From: Verrucomicrobiota bacterium
GTDB taxonomy: Bacteria > Verrucomicrobiota > Verrucomicrobiia > Opitutales > Opitutaceae
Assembly (NCBI GenBank): GCA_016871755.1
Contig: VHCJ01000008.1
Coordinates: 1 to 64,000, forward strand
Reading direction: 5' to 3'
Length of the DNA: 64,000 nucleotides
This document shows, one piece after another, positions 18,367 to 26,724 of this stretch (position 1 is the first letter of the stretch; each line of letters starts with the position of its first letter). The translations under genes and the position numbers were made by a program. Under the pieces are notes generated by a model. It had not been told where the DNA came from. It was given only the letters and a program-made list of their open reading frames with translations, and ran no database searches.

Positions 18367-19764
18367 ATGAGCCGAATCCGAACCCGACAGATGACCCACG
18401 GCGGCACCCTCCGCAGCGCCGGCGACCGCACCCTGAGCCGCCGCGGTTTTCTCGGCCGGCTGGGAGCTGCGGCCGCGCTCGCTCCGCTCATCCTGCCGGT
18501 CCGCGCCCGCGGGACCGTGGCCGCGGGCAACCGCATCAACGTCGCGTTCATCGGCACCGGCCGGCAGGTGGCCTACGCCAACCTCCCCATGTTCCTCGCT
18601 TCGGCCGAGGTGCAGGTGGTGGCGGTGTGCGACGTGGACCGCTGGCGCGCCGAACAGGCCCGGCAGCGGGTCGAGGCCGCCTACGCGCACGTCGCTCCAA
18701 GCGGCACCTACCGGGGCTGCGCGGTGTATGAGGATTTCCGTGACGTGCTGGCCCGGCCCGACATCGACGCGGTCATGATCTCGACGCCCGATCACTGGCA
18801 CGCCGCCATGGCGGTCGCCGCCGCCCGCGCCGGCAAGGACGTCGCCCTCGAGAAGCCCATCTCGCTCTCGGTCGCCGAGGGCCGCGCGATCACGAACGCG
18901 ATGCAGCGCCACGGCCGCGTCTTCCGCACCGACACCGAGGTCCGCAGCCAGCCGTACTTCCACCGTCTCTGCCAGATCGTGCGCAACGGTCGCATCGGCC
19001 AGGTGCGCCGGCTCGTCGTCACCGTGCCGCGGAGCCCGGAGCCGATTCCGGGGTTTCCCGCGCCGATGCCGGTGCCCGCCGACCTCAACTACGATCTTTG
19101 GCAGGGACCCGCCCCGGAGCAGCCCTACACGCAGGCGCGGGTCCACCATCCGCGCGGCGGGCTGGCCTACATCGCGGCCGAAAGTCCGGGCTGGTTCCAG
19201 ATCTCCGATTACAACCTCGGCAACATCAACAACTGGGGCGGTCACATGCTCGACATCGCGCAGTGGGCGCTGGGTACCGAACGCACGGGACCGGTCGAGG
19301 TCTCCGGCCGCGCCGAGTTTCCCACCGACTCGCTCTGGGATGTCCCGCGCAACTTCGTCGTCCGCTACCGCTACGCCAACGGCGTCGAGATCGACTACAC
19401 GGACTCCGACCGCGCCTCGGTCCGTGTCGAGGGCAGCGAAGGCTGGATTGAGAACACGTGGTTCCGCTCCGACGGCTTCAAGGCGCTCGACCCCGCGTTG
19501 CTGAAGTGGAAGCCGGGGCCGACTGACCTCGCGCTGCCGTTCGCCGACGAGAAGGACGACTTCATCGCCTGCGTGAAGTCCCGCCGCGAGACCATCATTC
19601 CCGCGGAGGTGGGGCACCGCGCCGCCTCAATGGCGCAGATCGCCCACATCGCCGCCCGCCTCGACACGACGCTCCGGTGGGATCCGGTGACCGAAACCTT
19701 CCCCGGCCGCCCCGACGCCAACGCCCTTCTGACCCGCCCGGCCCGCGCCCCCTGGGCCGTCTGA
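18367..19764 (+). CDS. Tat-exported Gfo/Idh/MocA oxidoreductase
   Basis: This 465-residue periplasmic-type oxidoreductase was started at the ATG at 18367, which is followed within 25 residues by the Tat motif LSRRGFLGRLGAA; earlier in-frame starts would add a long basic prefix. The Rossmann fold begins at INVAFIGTGRQ, and the Glu-Lys-Pro signature is in DVALEKPISL. A typical segment, NINNWGGHMLDIAQWAL, carries the family's catalytic-region His. It is separated from the GH109-like gene by 197 bases with a hairpin, so it may be a separate transcript or the attenuated end of the same one. The substrate is presumably a sugar or cyclitol. Confidence 0.9.
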   Translation: MSRIRTRQMTHGGTLRSAGDRTLSRRGFLGRLGAAAALAPLILPVRARGTVAAGNRINVAFIGTGRQVAYANLPMFLASAEVQVVAVCDVDRWRAEQARQRVEAAYAHVAPSGTYRGCAVYEDFRDVLARPDIDAVMISTPDHWHAAMAVAAARAGKDVALEKPISLSVAEGRAITNAMQRHGRVFRTDTEVRSQPYFHRLCQIVRNGRIGQVRRLVVTVPRSPEPIPGFPAPMPVPADLNYDLWQGPAPEQPYTQARVHHPRGGLAYIAAESPGWFQISDYNLGNINNWGGHMLDIAQWALGTERTGPVEVSGRAEFPTDSLWDVPRNFVVRYRYANGVEIDYTDSDRASVRVEGSEGWIENTWFRSDGFKALDPALLKWKPGPTDLALPFADEKDDFIACVKSRRETIIPAEVGHRAASMAQIAHIAARLDTTLRWDPVTETFPGRPDANALLTRPARAPWAV

Positions 19765-19996
19765 GCGCGACCCCGAGACTGGTGGGCCCCCGAATGGACG
19801 CTCGCCGGCGGCGGGAGACACCGGCGTCCGGAAGCGGGTCGGCGGATCGGGGCCGGAGGAGGCAAGAAGGTTCGAATGGGCCCAAACCCTCTTCCGGGCC
19901 ATCAAACGGGTGGACTCGCGCGCTAGGCTAACGTCCGCTACAAGTTCCGGAGTGCCTGCGGCGGCTGATAGTCGGCCAACGGCTTGACCTCTGATA

Positions 19997-20010
19997 TTAG
20001 CTAAGCTTAG
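19997..20010. promoter_or_regulatory. Overlapping palindromes before toxin-antitoxin start
   Basis: TTAGCTAA (19997-20004) and CTAAGCTTAG (20001-20010) are perfect overlapping palindromes 10 bases before the antitoxin ATG. The local sequence is far richer in A+T than its surroundings. A TTGACC at 19984-19989 could be a -35 element. Antitoxins of this type bind such sites to repress their own operon. Confidence 0.45.
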
Positions 20011-20020
20011 TCTAGTGACG

Positions 20021-20260
20021 ATGAAGACGATTAAGGTCAATATGCATCAGGCGAAGACGTCGCTTTCCCAACTCGTTCAAGCGGTGGAGGAACGGGGAGA
20101 GACCGTGGTGGTGTGTCGGAATGGCCGTCCCGTTGCCCGACTGGTCCCCCACACGGGCGAGTCGACAGACCATTTTCGGTGCGACCGACGCCTTGCCGGC
20201 GTGCTGATGGAAGATCCCTCCGCTCCTTTGCCGCCCGAGGCTTGGCCTGAAGCGCGATGA
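20021..20260 (+). CDS. Phd/YefM-type antitoxin
   Basis: This 79-residue DNA-binding antitoxin has an N-terminal Phd/YefM domain (MKTIKVNMHQAKTSLSQLV then VVVCRNGRPVARLVP) and a short acidic/Pro-rich tail that would wrap around the toxin. The ATG at 20021 fits the domain start better than the in-frame GTG at 20015. No ribosome site is visible, so the message may be nearly leaderless. Its stop overlaps the toxin start (ATGA). Palindromes just upstream suggest autorepression with the toxin as co-repressor. Confidence 0.9.
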   Translation: MKTIKVNMHQAKTSLSQLVQAVEERGETVVVCRNGRPVARLVPHTGESTDHFRCDRRLAGVLMEDPSAPLPPEAWPEAR

Positions 20261-20643
20261 TCCTGCTGGATACCTGCACCTTGCTTTGGCTCGCCATCGA
20301 GCCGACGCGCCTGAGCGGTGCCGCCCGCGAGGCGATCGTAGGCGCGGGTGAGGACGCGTTTGTCTCGGCCTTCTCCGCTTGGGAAATCGCTTGGAAGCAC
20401 CGCAACGGCGGTCTGCGCCTCGATCTTGAGCCGGAGCGTTGGTTTCCACTCGCGCTCGAGATTCATGCGCTCCGTGAACTCCCCCTGAGCGGTGCCATCG
20501 CGCTCCGCATGGCCGCTTTGCCTCAGATTCATCGCGATCCCGCCGATCGATTCCTGATCGCCACCGCCCAGGAGCACCGGCTGTGCCTCGTGACTCCTGA
20601 TCCGCTGATCCGTCAGTATCCCGACCTCATCACTGTGTGGTAA
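20257..20643 (+). CDS. PIN-domain toxin, VapC family
   Basis: This 128-residue ribonuclease toxin of a type II toxin-antitoxin pair has the PIN-domain acidic residues in the expected order: Asp5 (ILLDTC), Glu43 (SAWEIAWKH), Asp94 and Asp97 (HRDPADRFLIATA) and Asp115 (LVTPDPLI). Such toxins cleave RNA, often tRNA, when the antitoxin is degraded. The start overlaps the antitoxin stop by ATGA. The pair is intact. The neighbouring DNA up to 21202 holds a broken ATPase gene, which suggests a mobile or decaying locus. Confidence 0.92.
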   Translation: MILLDTCTLLWLAIEPTRLSGAAREAIVGAGEDAFVSAFSAWEIAWKHRNGGLRLDLEPERWFPLALEIHALRELPLSGAIALRMAALPQIHRDPADRFLIATAQEHRLCLVTPDPLIRQYPDLITVW

Positions 20644-20647
20644 GGTG

Positions 20648-20684
20648 CTCGGATCTGTGATCGGGATCGTTGCCGGGATCCGAG
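20648..20684 (+). terminator. Inverted repeat after vapC-like gene
   Basis: An 8-bp perfect inverted repeat (CTCGGATC/GATCCGAG) with a 21-base loop starts 5 bases after the toxin stop. It is a plausible terminator for the toxin-antitoxin operon, although no T-run follows. Confidence 0.4.
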
Positions 20685-20825
20685 AGCGCGGCTTGAGACT
20701 TTCTTCGGCCCCCCGCAGCGGCATGCGCGCAGGGATAAGCCATAGGTCCAGCCACGGTTTGCTGTGACCGGATCTTGTCGCAGCGACTTCCGAGGTCCGC
20801 CCGCAGGGGGGTGGGAGGCGCGGAC

Positions 20826-20854
20826 ACCGTCATCCGGCGGAAGCGCATGACGGT
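20826..20854. other. Inverted repeat in gene-poor stretch
   Basis: ACCGTCAT/ATGACGGT forms a perfect 8-bp stem with a 13-base loop, followed by an A+T-rich stretch (20855-20895). It could be a terminator for leftward transcription from the peptidase gene, or the edge of a lost element. Apart from this, the hairpin at 20648 and the pseudogene, nothing else is recognised in 20644-21202. Confidence 0.3.
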
Positions 20855-20974
20855 AAAATCATCTAGAGCAACGATTTAAAAAGAGATGTGCAAAACCGGC
20901 GTTAGCCTCCATAAATGCAAGGATATGCCGGCGGAGCATCAACGATGACCCGATCCGTGGGTGCGACGTCTTCC

Positions 20975-21179
20975 GTCTGGCATCACAACGCCGGCCAGCG
21001 AATCATCAAATCTAGTACGGTCTTCATCCGCGACAGCGCGCGCACCCCAGCGTTTCGTCGTCCATCCCGGAACGGAACGCTACCCGTTGAGCGGGGGTGT
21101 GGAGGCGATCAGCCTCACCGACCTGACCCAGACTCTCCGGAGCGGGGAGCCCCGCGAGAGCGAGGTCGGAGCCCGGTGA
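20975..21179 (+). pseudogene. Remnant of a DUF4143 (AAA+) ATPase
   Basis: Two blocks in different frames recall the C-terminal half of the DUF4143 ATPases often found with toxin-like genes. The first (20975-21037) reads VWHHNAGQRIIKSSTVFIRD, like the family's conserved 'KSPKVYxRDSG' segment. The second (21048-21179, other frame) reads RFVVHPGTERYPLSGGVEAI, like the family's last strand and tail, and ends at a stop. About 100 residues that normally lie between the blocks are missing, as is the whole ATPase half upstream. It is therefore a decayed gene with a frameshift and internal deletion. The match is from memory of the family pattern. Confidence 0.5.
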
Positions 21180-21202
21180 ACCCAACGTCGTCGCGGCTTG
21201 GG

Positions 21203-23221
21203 TCAGGCCGACTGCAGCACCTTCAATCCCTCCGCGGCATCCCGCGCCAGCGGGGCGGGGGAGACGGGTGAACCGACGGCCTTCCGCATCCAGAGGTCGG
21301 GCGTCAGGCAGCCGAGGCTCGTGATGCGCTTTGTCTCGGCGGCAAGGTCCTTGCCGCGCAGGCACGAGCGGATCTGGTGGCTCATCATGTGGCCGAGCGT
21401 GTAGTCGGGCAGGTACAGCGGGTACGCGATCATGTGCTGGTACGCGGCGAGGAGGCGGTACGGATCCGGGCCGAAGTCGCGTTCGAAGTACGCCTGCCAG
21501 AGTTCATCCGCGATGCGCAGCACTTCGGCGCGGAGCTCGGCGGCGGTCGCCTGCGGATTCGCGTAGAGCCAGCGCCACACGCGGAGCTCGAGGAGCGAGG
21601 GGCCGGCGATCTGGCAGGCGGAGAGCATCGTCGCCACGGAATCGACGGCGAACTGGCGATCGGCCTCGGCCGCGCTCTCGACGCCGATCACGCGTTTCGC
21701 GAGCGATTGGTAGAGAAACGCGAATGCCTCGGTGCACGCCGTGTTTGGCACGCCGCGCAGTGCCGGGCGCGAGACGAAGTAGGTCGAGCACAGCTGCTCC
21801 AGATTGTGGCCAAGCTCGTGCATCGCGGTGTCAAAGCCGTCCCAACCGATCTCCTTCTCCAGGCTCGACGTGCGCAGCCACGCGGCGTAGCCCGTGAGCT
21901 CGGGCCGCATCGCGTGGCCCGCACCCTTGCTGAACTCGACGCGGATGTGTGTGCCGAGGAAGTCCGCGTCCTCCGCGCTGAAGCCGAGCTCGCGCAGCAC
22001 CGTGGGGAGCTTCCGTTCGAAATCCTTCAAGTTGGCGAAGCGGGCCTTCACCGCCGCGTTCATCTCCGTCGCGGGTTTCGCCTCCACGATGTCATCGAAG
22101 TAGATGTCGAATGGCTCCAGCGCGCGGCCGAGCTTCCGCGTCATGAACGCGGCGATGTCCCGCCGCACCGGCGACTCGAGGAGGTCGATCATCAGCCGCT
22201 CGACCTCCGTCTCGGGCATCTCGCGCTCGAGCGCGAACTTGCGCGCGATCGCGGTCGGCTCGTCGGGGTGGAGCAGGTCGAACTCCTGCGCCATGCGGAA
22301 ATTCCGGATCCAGTGTTCGTAGCGTACGAGCCCGAGCAATTCGCCCGGGTCACCGCCTGCGACCGTGTTCGTCTCGGGGTTCCAGTCCCGTGTCTCCTCA
22401 CCCTTCATCACGCGGGTGGGGATCGTGCCGTCGATGTGGCGCGCCATCACCCAGGAAAGCGCCCGCTGCTTGTGAACGCCGTCCGCGTCGCCGTAGCCGG
22501 CCTTGATCTCCTCGCGCACGAGCCAGTGCGCGATCAGTCGGCGGCCGTCCGCGAACCAGCGCTTGCCGTTTGCGTCGACCACGCCGCCCACCGGGACGTG
22601 AAAGTCCGAGACGAACTTGCCCGACTCGAACGCGTTCTTGCGCGCGCGGTCGGCGAGTTCCGCCGGGATGCGCGGACCGAAGTGGTGCGCCACCCGCGTG
22701 GCCGCCCATTGCTCGGACGACCACGACGGACCGTCGCGGAGCCTCTCGTCGAGGGTCGGGCGCGCAAAGTTCAGGAGCGCGAGGTGCGCGATCTTCTGGC
22801 GGTAGAGCTGCTCCGAGAGATCGGGCGCCGGATCGAACTGCGCGAGAATGTCATCGACGCCCTCAAACTCGTCCCCGCGCAGGTCGTGATGGCGGCGCAG
22901 CGTGCGGCGCATCTCGTAGAGGTGGCCGCTGATCTGCTCCAGCGCGCCCTCGAGGCGGGCGAGCAGGCGCGTCCGCTCGGCCGGATCGGCGACGAAATGC
23001 CCGGTGCAGAAAGCCGCGAACCCGTCGGCGTCGCCGTCGGCCGTGCTCCAGCGGGCGGCGACGCGGTCGACGCCCGCCTCGATCATGGCGCGACGGGCCT
23101 CACCGTGCTTCGCAACGAGTGCAGTCACCACGCGCGGCGACACCTCGCGCAGCGCGGGGGTCGGCGGATTCAGCGTCGGCACTGAGCAGGATGTGGGCGA
23201 TTCGAGGGTGGCGGAGGTCAT
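21203..23221 (-). CDS. Zinc metallopeptidase, M3-like (gluzincin)
   Basis: This 672-residue peptidase has the zinc motif HELGH at residues 468-472 and a probable third ligand, Glu498, 26 residues later (TACTEAFAF), the spacing of the thimet-oligopeptidase clan. The long alpha-helical N-terminal part (residues 25-440) fits the M3-like architecture. No signal peptide is visible, so it probably acts on peptides in the cytoplasm. The ATG at 23221 is the only good start. It is transcribed divergently from the M16 peptidase gene. Assignment to M3 or a sister family is uncertain. Confidence 0.8.
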   Translation of the reverse strand: MTSATLESPTSCSVPTLNPPTPALREVSPRVVTALVAKHGEARRAMIEAGVDRVAARWSTADGDADGFAAFCTGHFVADPAERTRLLARLEGALEQISGHLYEMRRTLRRHHDLRGDEFEGVDDILAQFDPAPDLSEQLYRQKIAHLALLNFARPTLDERLRDGPSWSSEQWAATRVAHHFGPRIPAELADRARKNAFESGKFVSDFHVPVGGVVDANGKRWFADGRRLIAHWLVREEIKAGYGDADGVHKQRALSWVMARHIDGTIPTRVMKGEETRDWNPETNTVAGGDPGELLGLVRYEHWIRNFRMAQEFDLLHPDEPTAIARKFALEREMPETEVERLMIDLLESPVRRDIAAFMTRKLGRALEPFDIYFDDIVEAKPATEMNAAVKARFANLKDFERKLPTVLRELGFSAEDADFLGTHIRVEFSKGAGHAMRPELTGYAAWLRTSSLEKEIGWDGFDTAMHELGHNLEQLCSTYFVSRPALRGVPNTACTEAFAFLYQSLAKRVIGVESAAEADRQFAVDSVATMLSACQIAGPSLLELRVWRWLYANPQATAAELRAEVLRIADELWQAYFERDFGPDPYRLLAAYQHMIAYPLYLPDYTLGHMMSHQIRSCLRGKDLAAETKRITSLGCLTPDLWMRKAVGSPVSPAPLARDAAEGLKVLQSA

Positions 23222-23535
23222 GAGGGCGAAGGTGGGGCGGCGAGGGGAATGAGCGGCGAGAGAGGTTTACCCGCCCGGCCCCCGCAGGGTGCCCGCCGGG
23301 GCGGCTGGGGAAGTCGGTGGGGCGAGGGGCGAGGGGCGAGGGGTGAGGCGGGAGGTTAAAACAAAGGGTCCGAAAGGCGCGACGAATCCAGTCGAAAGTG
23401 ACGGCGCGCAGGGCGGGTGCCGGGTCTCCAGCGCGGGGACGGATGCGGCTGCCCGCGTCGCCGCTGAACCTCGTGCGGGGCCGCATGCGCCGACCGCGCT
23501 TGGCAGACAGCCGGGGCGTGATTACGCTTCGCGCC
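23222..23535. other. Divergent promoter region with 7-base tandem repeat
   Basis: This 314-base gap separates the divergent peptidase genes and holds no convincing gene. Its main feature is the run of 7-base repeats at 23321-23348. The short A+T-rich stretch at 23356-23366 just after the repeats is the only obvious place for a promoter. Confidence 0.4.
23321..23348. repeat. Tandem 7-base repeat, GGCGAGG x4
   Basis: Three exact copies of GGCGAGG are followed by GGTGAGG, then a degenerate CGGGAGG. The period is 7 bases. Located between divergent genes, it may vary in copy number and alter promoter spacing. Confidence 0.7.
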
Positions 23536-26406
23536 ATGAGACTTCGTTTGGGTCCGTGCCTTCGGCTATCCCTGTGCCTCTCCCTGCTGGCGTGCGTCCG
23601 CTCCGCGGGCGGAGCGGCGGGCGCATCGCCGACCGGTCCGGGCGCGTTGCCGGAGCTGCCGCCCCGGGTGAAGGCGTCGACCGATACGGCGGAGTTCCGT
23701 CACTTTGTGCTGGAGAACGGACTGCGCGTGCTGCTCGTGTCCGACCCGAAGTTCAACAAGTCCGGAGCGGCGCTCGCGGTGAGCGTCGGCCAGATCGACG
23801 ATCCGGCGGACCGCGAGGGCATGGCGCACTTCCTCGAGCACATGCTCTTCCTTGGCACCGAGAAGTATCCGGATGTCTCGAGCTACGACAATTTCATCGG
23901 CACGAACGGTGGCTACAGCAACGCCTACACCGCGTCGGACCACACGAACTACCAGTTCGAGGTCCGGCACGAGGCGTTCGGGGAGGCCCTCGACCGCTTC
24001 GCCCAGTTCTTCATCGCGCCCCGCTTCAGTCCGGAATTCACCGCGCGCGAAATCTTCGCGGTGCACAATGAAGCGATGCGGCACATGCAGAACGACATGC
24101 GCCGCATGATGAATGTGTCGCGGGAGCTCTACGCTCCCGGCTCCGGCGAAAGCAAGTTCTCCGCCGGCAACAAGGACACCTTGCAGGGCGCCACGCCCGA
24201 GCAGGTGCGCGCGTTCTACGAGAAGCACTACTCCTCCGACCGCATGGCGCTCGCCCTCTCCGGCAAGGCCTCGCTGGATGACTTGGAGAAGCTGGCGCGC
24301 GAGAAGTTCGCCGCCGTGCCGCGGCGAAACCTGCCGACGGTGGAGCGGCTGCCCGTGTTTCTGCCCCGCGTCTCCGCGCTGCGCCTCGCCCAGATCGAAC
24401 CGGTGAAGGAGCAGCGCCTGCTCGTCCTCGAATTCGCGGTGCCGTCGGTGCGCCCGCAGTTCGCGTCGCGTTCCGACCAGCTCCTCTCCCAGCTGCTCTC
24501 GTACCCCGGCGAGGGCGGCCTCGTTGCCCAGCTCAAGCGCGACGGACTCGCCAACTCGGTCTCGGGCGACCTCTGGGACCGCACGCCGACCTATGGATCC
24601 GTCTTCGTCCAGATCTCGCTGACGCCGCAAGGGCAGGCCGACTACCAGCGGGTGCTGGGCTCGGTCTTCGCGTACCTGCAGCACCTGCGGACCGCGCCGT
24701 TCCCGCACGACTTCTACCGCGACCGGGCCCGGATCGCGGCCTTGAACGAGACCTACCAGAACCGCGGCGAAGGCGCCGAGCTGGCGACCCGCCTTGCGAA
24801 TCAGGCCCTGTTCTTCCCCCTCGAAGTCGCCGAGCGGGCCGGCGACGTGTGGGGAGCACCCGACGAAGCCTCGTACCGGCGGCTGCTCGCGGCGCTCGTG
24901 CCGGATAACCTCCTCGTCTCGCTGATGGCGAAGGGAGTCCCGACCGACCGTCAGGAGCGCATCTATGGGACGGCGTACAGCTACCGCGAGGAAACCGGGG
25001 CGGCATTCGCCTCCCTGACCACGCCGTCCGCCGGGGTCGGCTTCGCCCTCCCGTCCGCGAACCGCTTCCTGCCCGGCGCGACGACGCTGCTGACGGAGCG
25101 CCCGCTCCAGCTCGTGAACGAGAAAGGCCTCTCCGTCTTCTACGCGCCCGACACGGAATTCCAGCGCCCGCAGGCCTCGCTCATCTATCGCTTTGTCCCG
25201 ACGCGCGCGGTCGGCTCCGCCGACTCCGCTGCGCTCCTGCGGCTCTTCGATGCGTGCCTGCGCGACCACCTTGAGGCTGCCGGCAGCGAAGCGGAACTCG
25301 CGGGCCTCGACCTCTCGCTTGAGAGCACGCTGGAGGGATTCAAGCTCTCGGTGACCGGCTTCGGTGACTCGCCGCAGCGCTTCGCGGAGTACGTCGCGGA
25401 GCAGATCCGCACGTTCCAACCGACGCCGGACCGTTACGCCGCGCTGAAGGAGACCACCCTGCGCGGTCTCCGCAGTTACGCGCAGACGGAGGCCTACATG
25501 CTGGCCCGCGACCACCGCGACGCGCTCACCCGCGAGATCCACTTCCTCGCCAGCGAAGAACTCGCGCGGGCCGAGACGGCGACCTGGGCGGACGTGCAGG
25601 CGTTCGCCGCGACCTACTTCGGCCGCGGCAAGCTGGAGGCGATTCTCCACGGCCATGTCGCGCCCGAGGTGGCGGTGGGCGCGGCGCGCGCCTTCGCCGC
25701 CAAGCTCGGCAGCGCGGCGGCGGAGCCCGGCGAGCTCCTTCGCCGCCGCCACGTCGGCATCGCGGCCGGCGAGACCATCCTCGATGTCGCTCCCACGCCG
25801 GGCGTGAACTCCGCCTACCTTAGCGACTACCTGCTGCCTCCGGATTCCCCGAAGGTGCGGGTCGCCGCGATGGTGATGTCGAACTTCATCGGTGATCTTT
25901 TCTACAGCGAACTCCGGACCAAGCAGCAGCTTGGGTATATCGTCGGCTCCGGCGCGGGCGGCTCGGGACGCCAGCGCTTTCTCTCGTTCGTCATCCAGTC
26001 GAGCGGCTACGCGGCCGACGACCTGCGGCGCCGGGCCGAGACCTTCATCGCGACCCTGCCGGCTCAGCTGCAGGCGGTCACCGACGAACAGTGGGCGACG
26101 CTGTTGGCCGGCGTGCGCGCGTCTCTGGAGGAGAAGCCGAAGGGACTGAAGGAAAAGGCCGACCAGTTCTTCACGCTGGCCTTCGTGCAGGGTGAGGATT
26201 GGGAGCGCCGCGTCGCCTCGCTCGCGGCGTTGGACCGCCTCACCCGTGCGGACGTGGTGGCGTTGCTCGCCCGCTCCCTCGATCCGGCCACGGCGCAGCG
26301 CCGGACGATTCTCCTCACCACCGCCGGGCATCCGCCGACCGAGACGCTGACGGCCTCCTTCGCGGACCGCGCGGCGTGGAAGCGGCAGCGGGCGCTCGCG
26401 GACTGA
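23536..26406 (+). CDS. Insulinase-family (M16) metallopeptidase lipoprotein
   Basis: This 956-residue enzyme is of the pitrilysin/insulysin type. The ATG at 23536 begins on a lipoprotein signal ending LSLLAC (Cys20 in a lipobox), so it is probably anchored in the membrane facing the periplasm. The inverted zinc motif HFLEH occupies residues 98-102, with Glu179 (VHNEAMRHM) as third ligand at the expected distance. The four-domain M16 layout follows: a second inactive half, with SELRTKQQLGYIVGS near residue 795 as the conserved substrate-binding segment. Length and order match E. coli protease III. It would degrade peptides taken into the periplasm. The upstream ATGs in frame lack a signal peptide. 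Confidence 0.92.
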   Translation: MRLRLGPCLRLSLCLSLLACVRSAGGAAGASPTGPGALPELPPRVKASTDTAEFRHFVLENGLRVLLVSDPKFNKSGAALAVSVGQIDDPADREGMAHFLEHMLFLGTEKYPDVSSYDNFIGTNGGYSNAYTASDHTNYQFEVRHEAFGEALDRFAQFFIAPRFSPEFTAREIFAVHNEAMRHMQNDMRRMMNVSRELYAPGSGESKFSAGNKDTLQGATPEQVRAFYEKHYSSDRMALALSGKASLDDLEKLAREKFAAVPRRNLPTVERLPVFLPRVSALRLAQIEPVKEQRLLVLEFAVPSVRPQFASRSDQLLSQLLSYPGEGGLVAQLKRDGLANSVSGDLWDRTPTYGSVFVQISLTPQGQADYQRVLGSVFAYLQHLRTAPFPHDFYRDRARIAALNETYQNRGEGAELATRLANQALFFPLEVAERAGDVWGAPDEASYRRLLAALVPDNLLVSLMAKGVPTDRQERIYGTAYSYREETGAAFASLTTPSAGVGFALPSANRFLPGATTLLTERPLQLVNEKGLSVFYAPDTEFQRPQASLIYRFVPTRAVGSADSAALLRLFDACLRDHLEAAGSEAELAGLDLSLESTLEGFKLSVTGFGDSPQRFAEYVAEQIRTFQPTPDRYAALKETTLRGLRSYAQTEAYMLARDHRDALTREIHFLASEELARAETATWADVQAFAATYFGRGKLEAILHGHVAPEVAVGAARAFAAKLGSAAAEPGELLRRRHVGIAAGETILDVAPTPGVNSAYLSDYLLPPDSPKVRVAAMVMSNFIGDLFYSELRTKQQLGYIVGSGAGGSGRQRFLSFVIQSSGYAADDLRRRAETFIATLPAQLQAVTDEQWATLLAGVRASLEEKPKGLKEKADQFFTLAFVQGEDWERRVASLAALDRLTRADVVALLARSLDPATAQRRTILLTTAGHPPTETLTASFADRAAWKRQRALAD

Positions 26407-26724
26407 TGCAGCCATGACGGGTTCGCCCGCGCTCCGGGCGAACCGGCGCGCGGCGCCTGTCGAAGCGCGCGGACGGCCGACCGAGATACCGACGGTTCAG
26501 TTCGCAGAGCGGGCGGCGTGCGCCGCGCCTGCGGTTTCAGTGGGGTCAGCGTTGTCAGCGGCGTGGCGTGACGATGCACCGATACAGCGGTACTGCGATA
26601 CAGCGGTACACCGACGCACCGGTACAGCGGCGCAGCGGCGCGCCAGCGGCGGTCGGCTCCGGGAAGCCGATCCGTGGAGCGACCAGCAGGCCTGCGGCGG
26701 ATGCTTCCGCCCGCGCAGGCTCGT
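26407..26724. other. Gap between convergent genes with short tandem repeats
   Basis: This 318-base gap lies between two genes that end facing each other. No gene is supported. It holds the 16-base-period repeats at 26580-26630 and otherwise only G+C-rich sequence. No clear terminator with a T-run is seen on either strand. Confidence 0.4.
26580..26630. repeat. 16-base-period tandem repeats
   Basis: CGATACAGCGGTAC occurs at 26580-26593 and 26596-26609, and a degraded copy (CCGGTACAGCGG) at 26619-26630. The repeats are close to self-complementary around GGTAC and sit between convergent genes, where they may fold or bind a protein. Confidence 0.55.

Noticed and set aside
19869-19877. GGTTCGAAT, resembling a tRNA T-loop or an attachment site
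   Set aside because: No pairing stems, anticodon arm or acceptor end around it; no integrase gene nearby.
23566-26415. Long minus-strand frame opposite the M16 peptidase
   Set aside because: The plus strand has HFLEH, a lipobox and the full M16 layout; the minus frame is a compositional shadow.
26580-26640. Short repeats that could suggest a CRISPR array
   Set aside because: Period is 16 bases with 2-base spacers and copies decay quickly; no cas genes.
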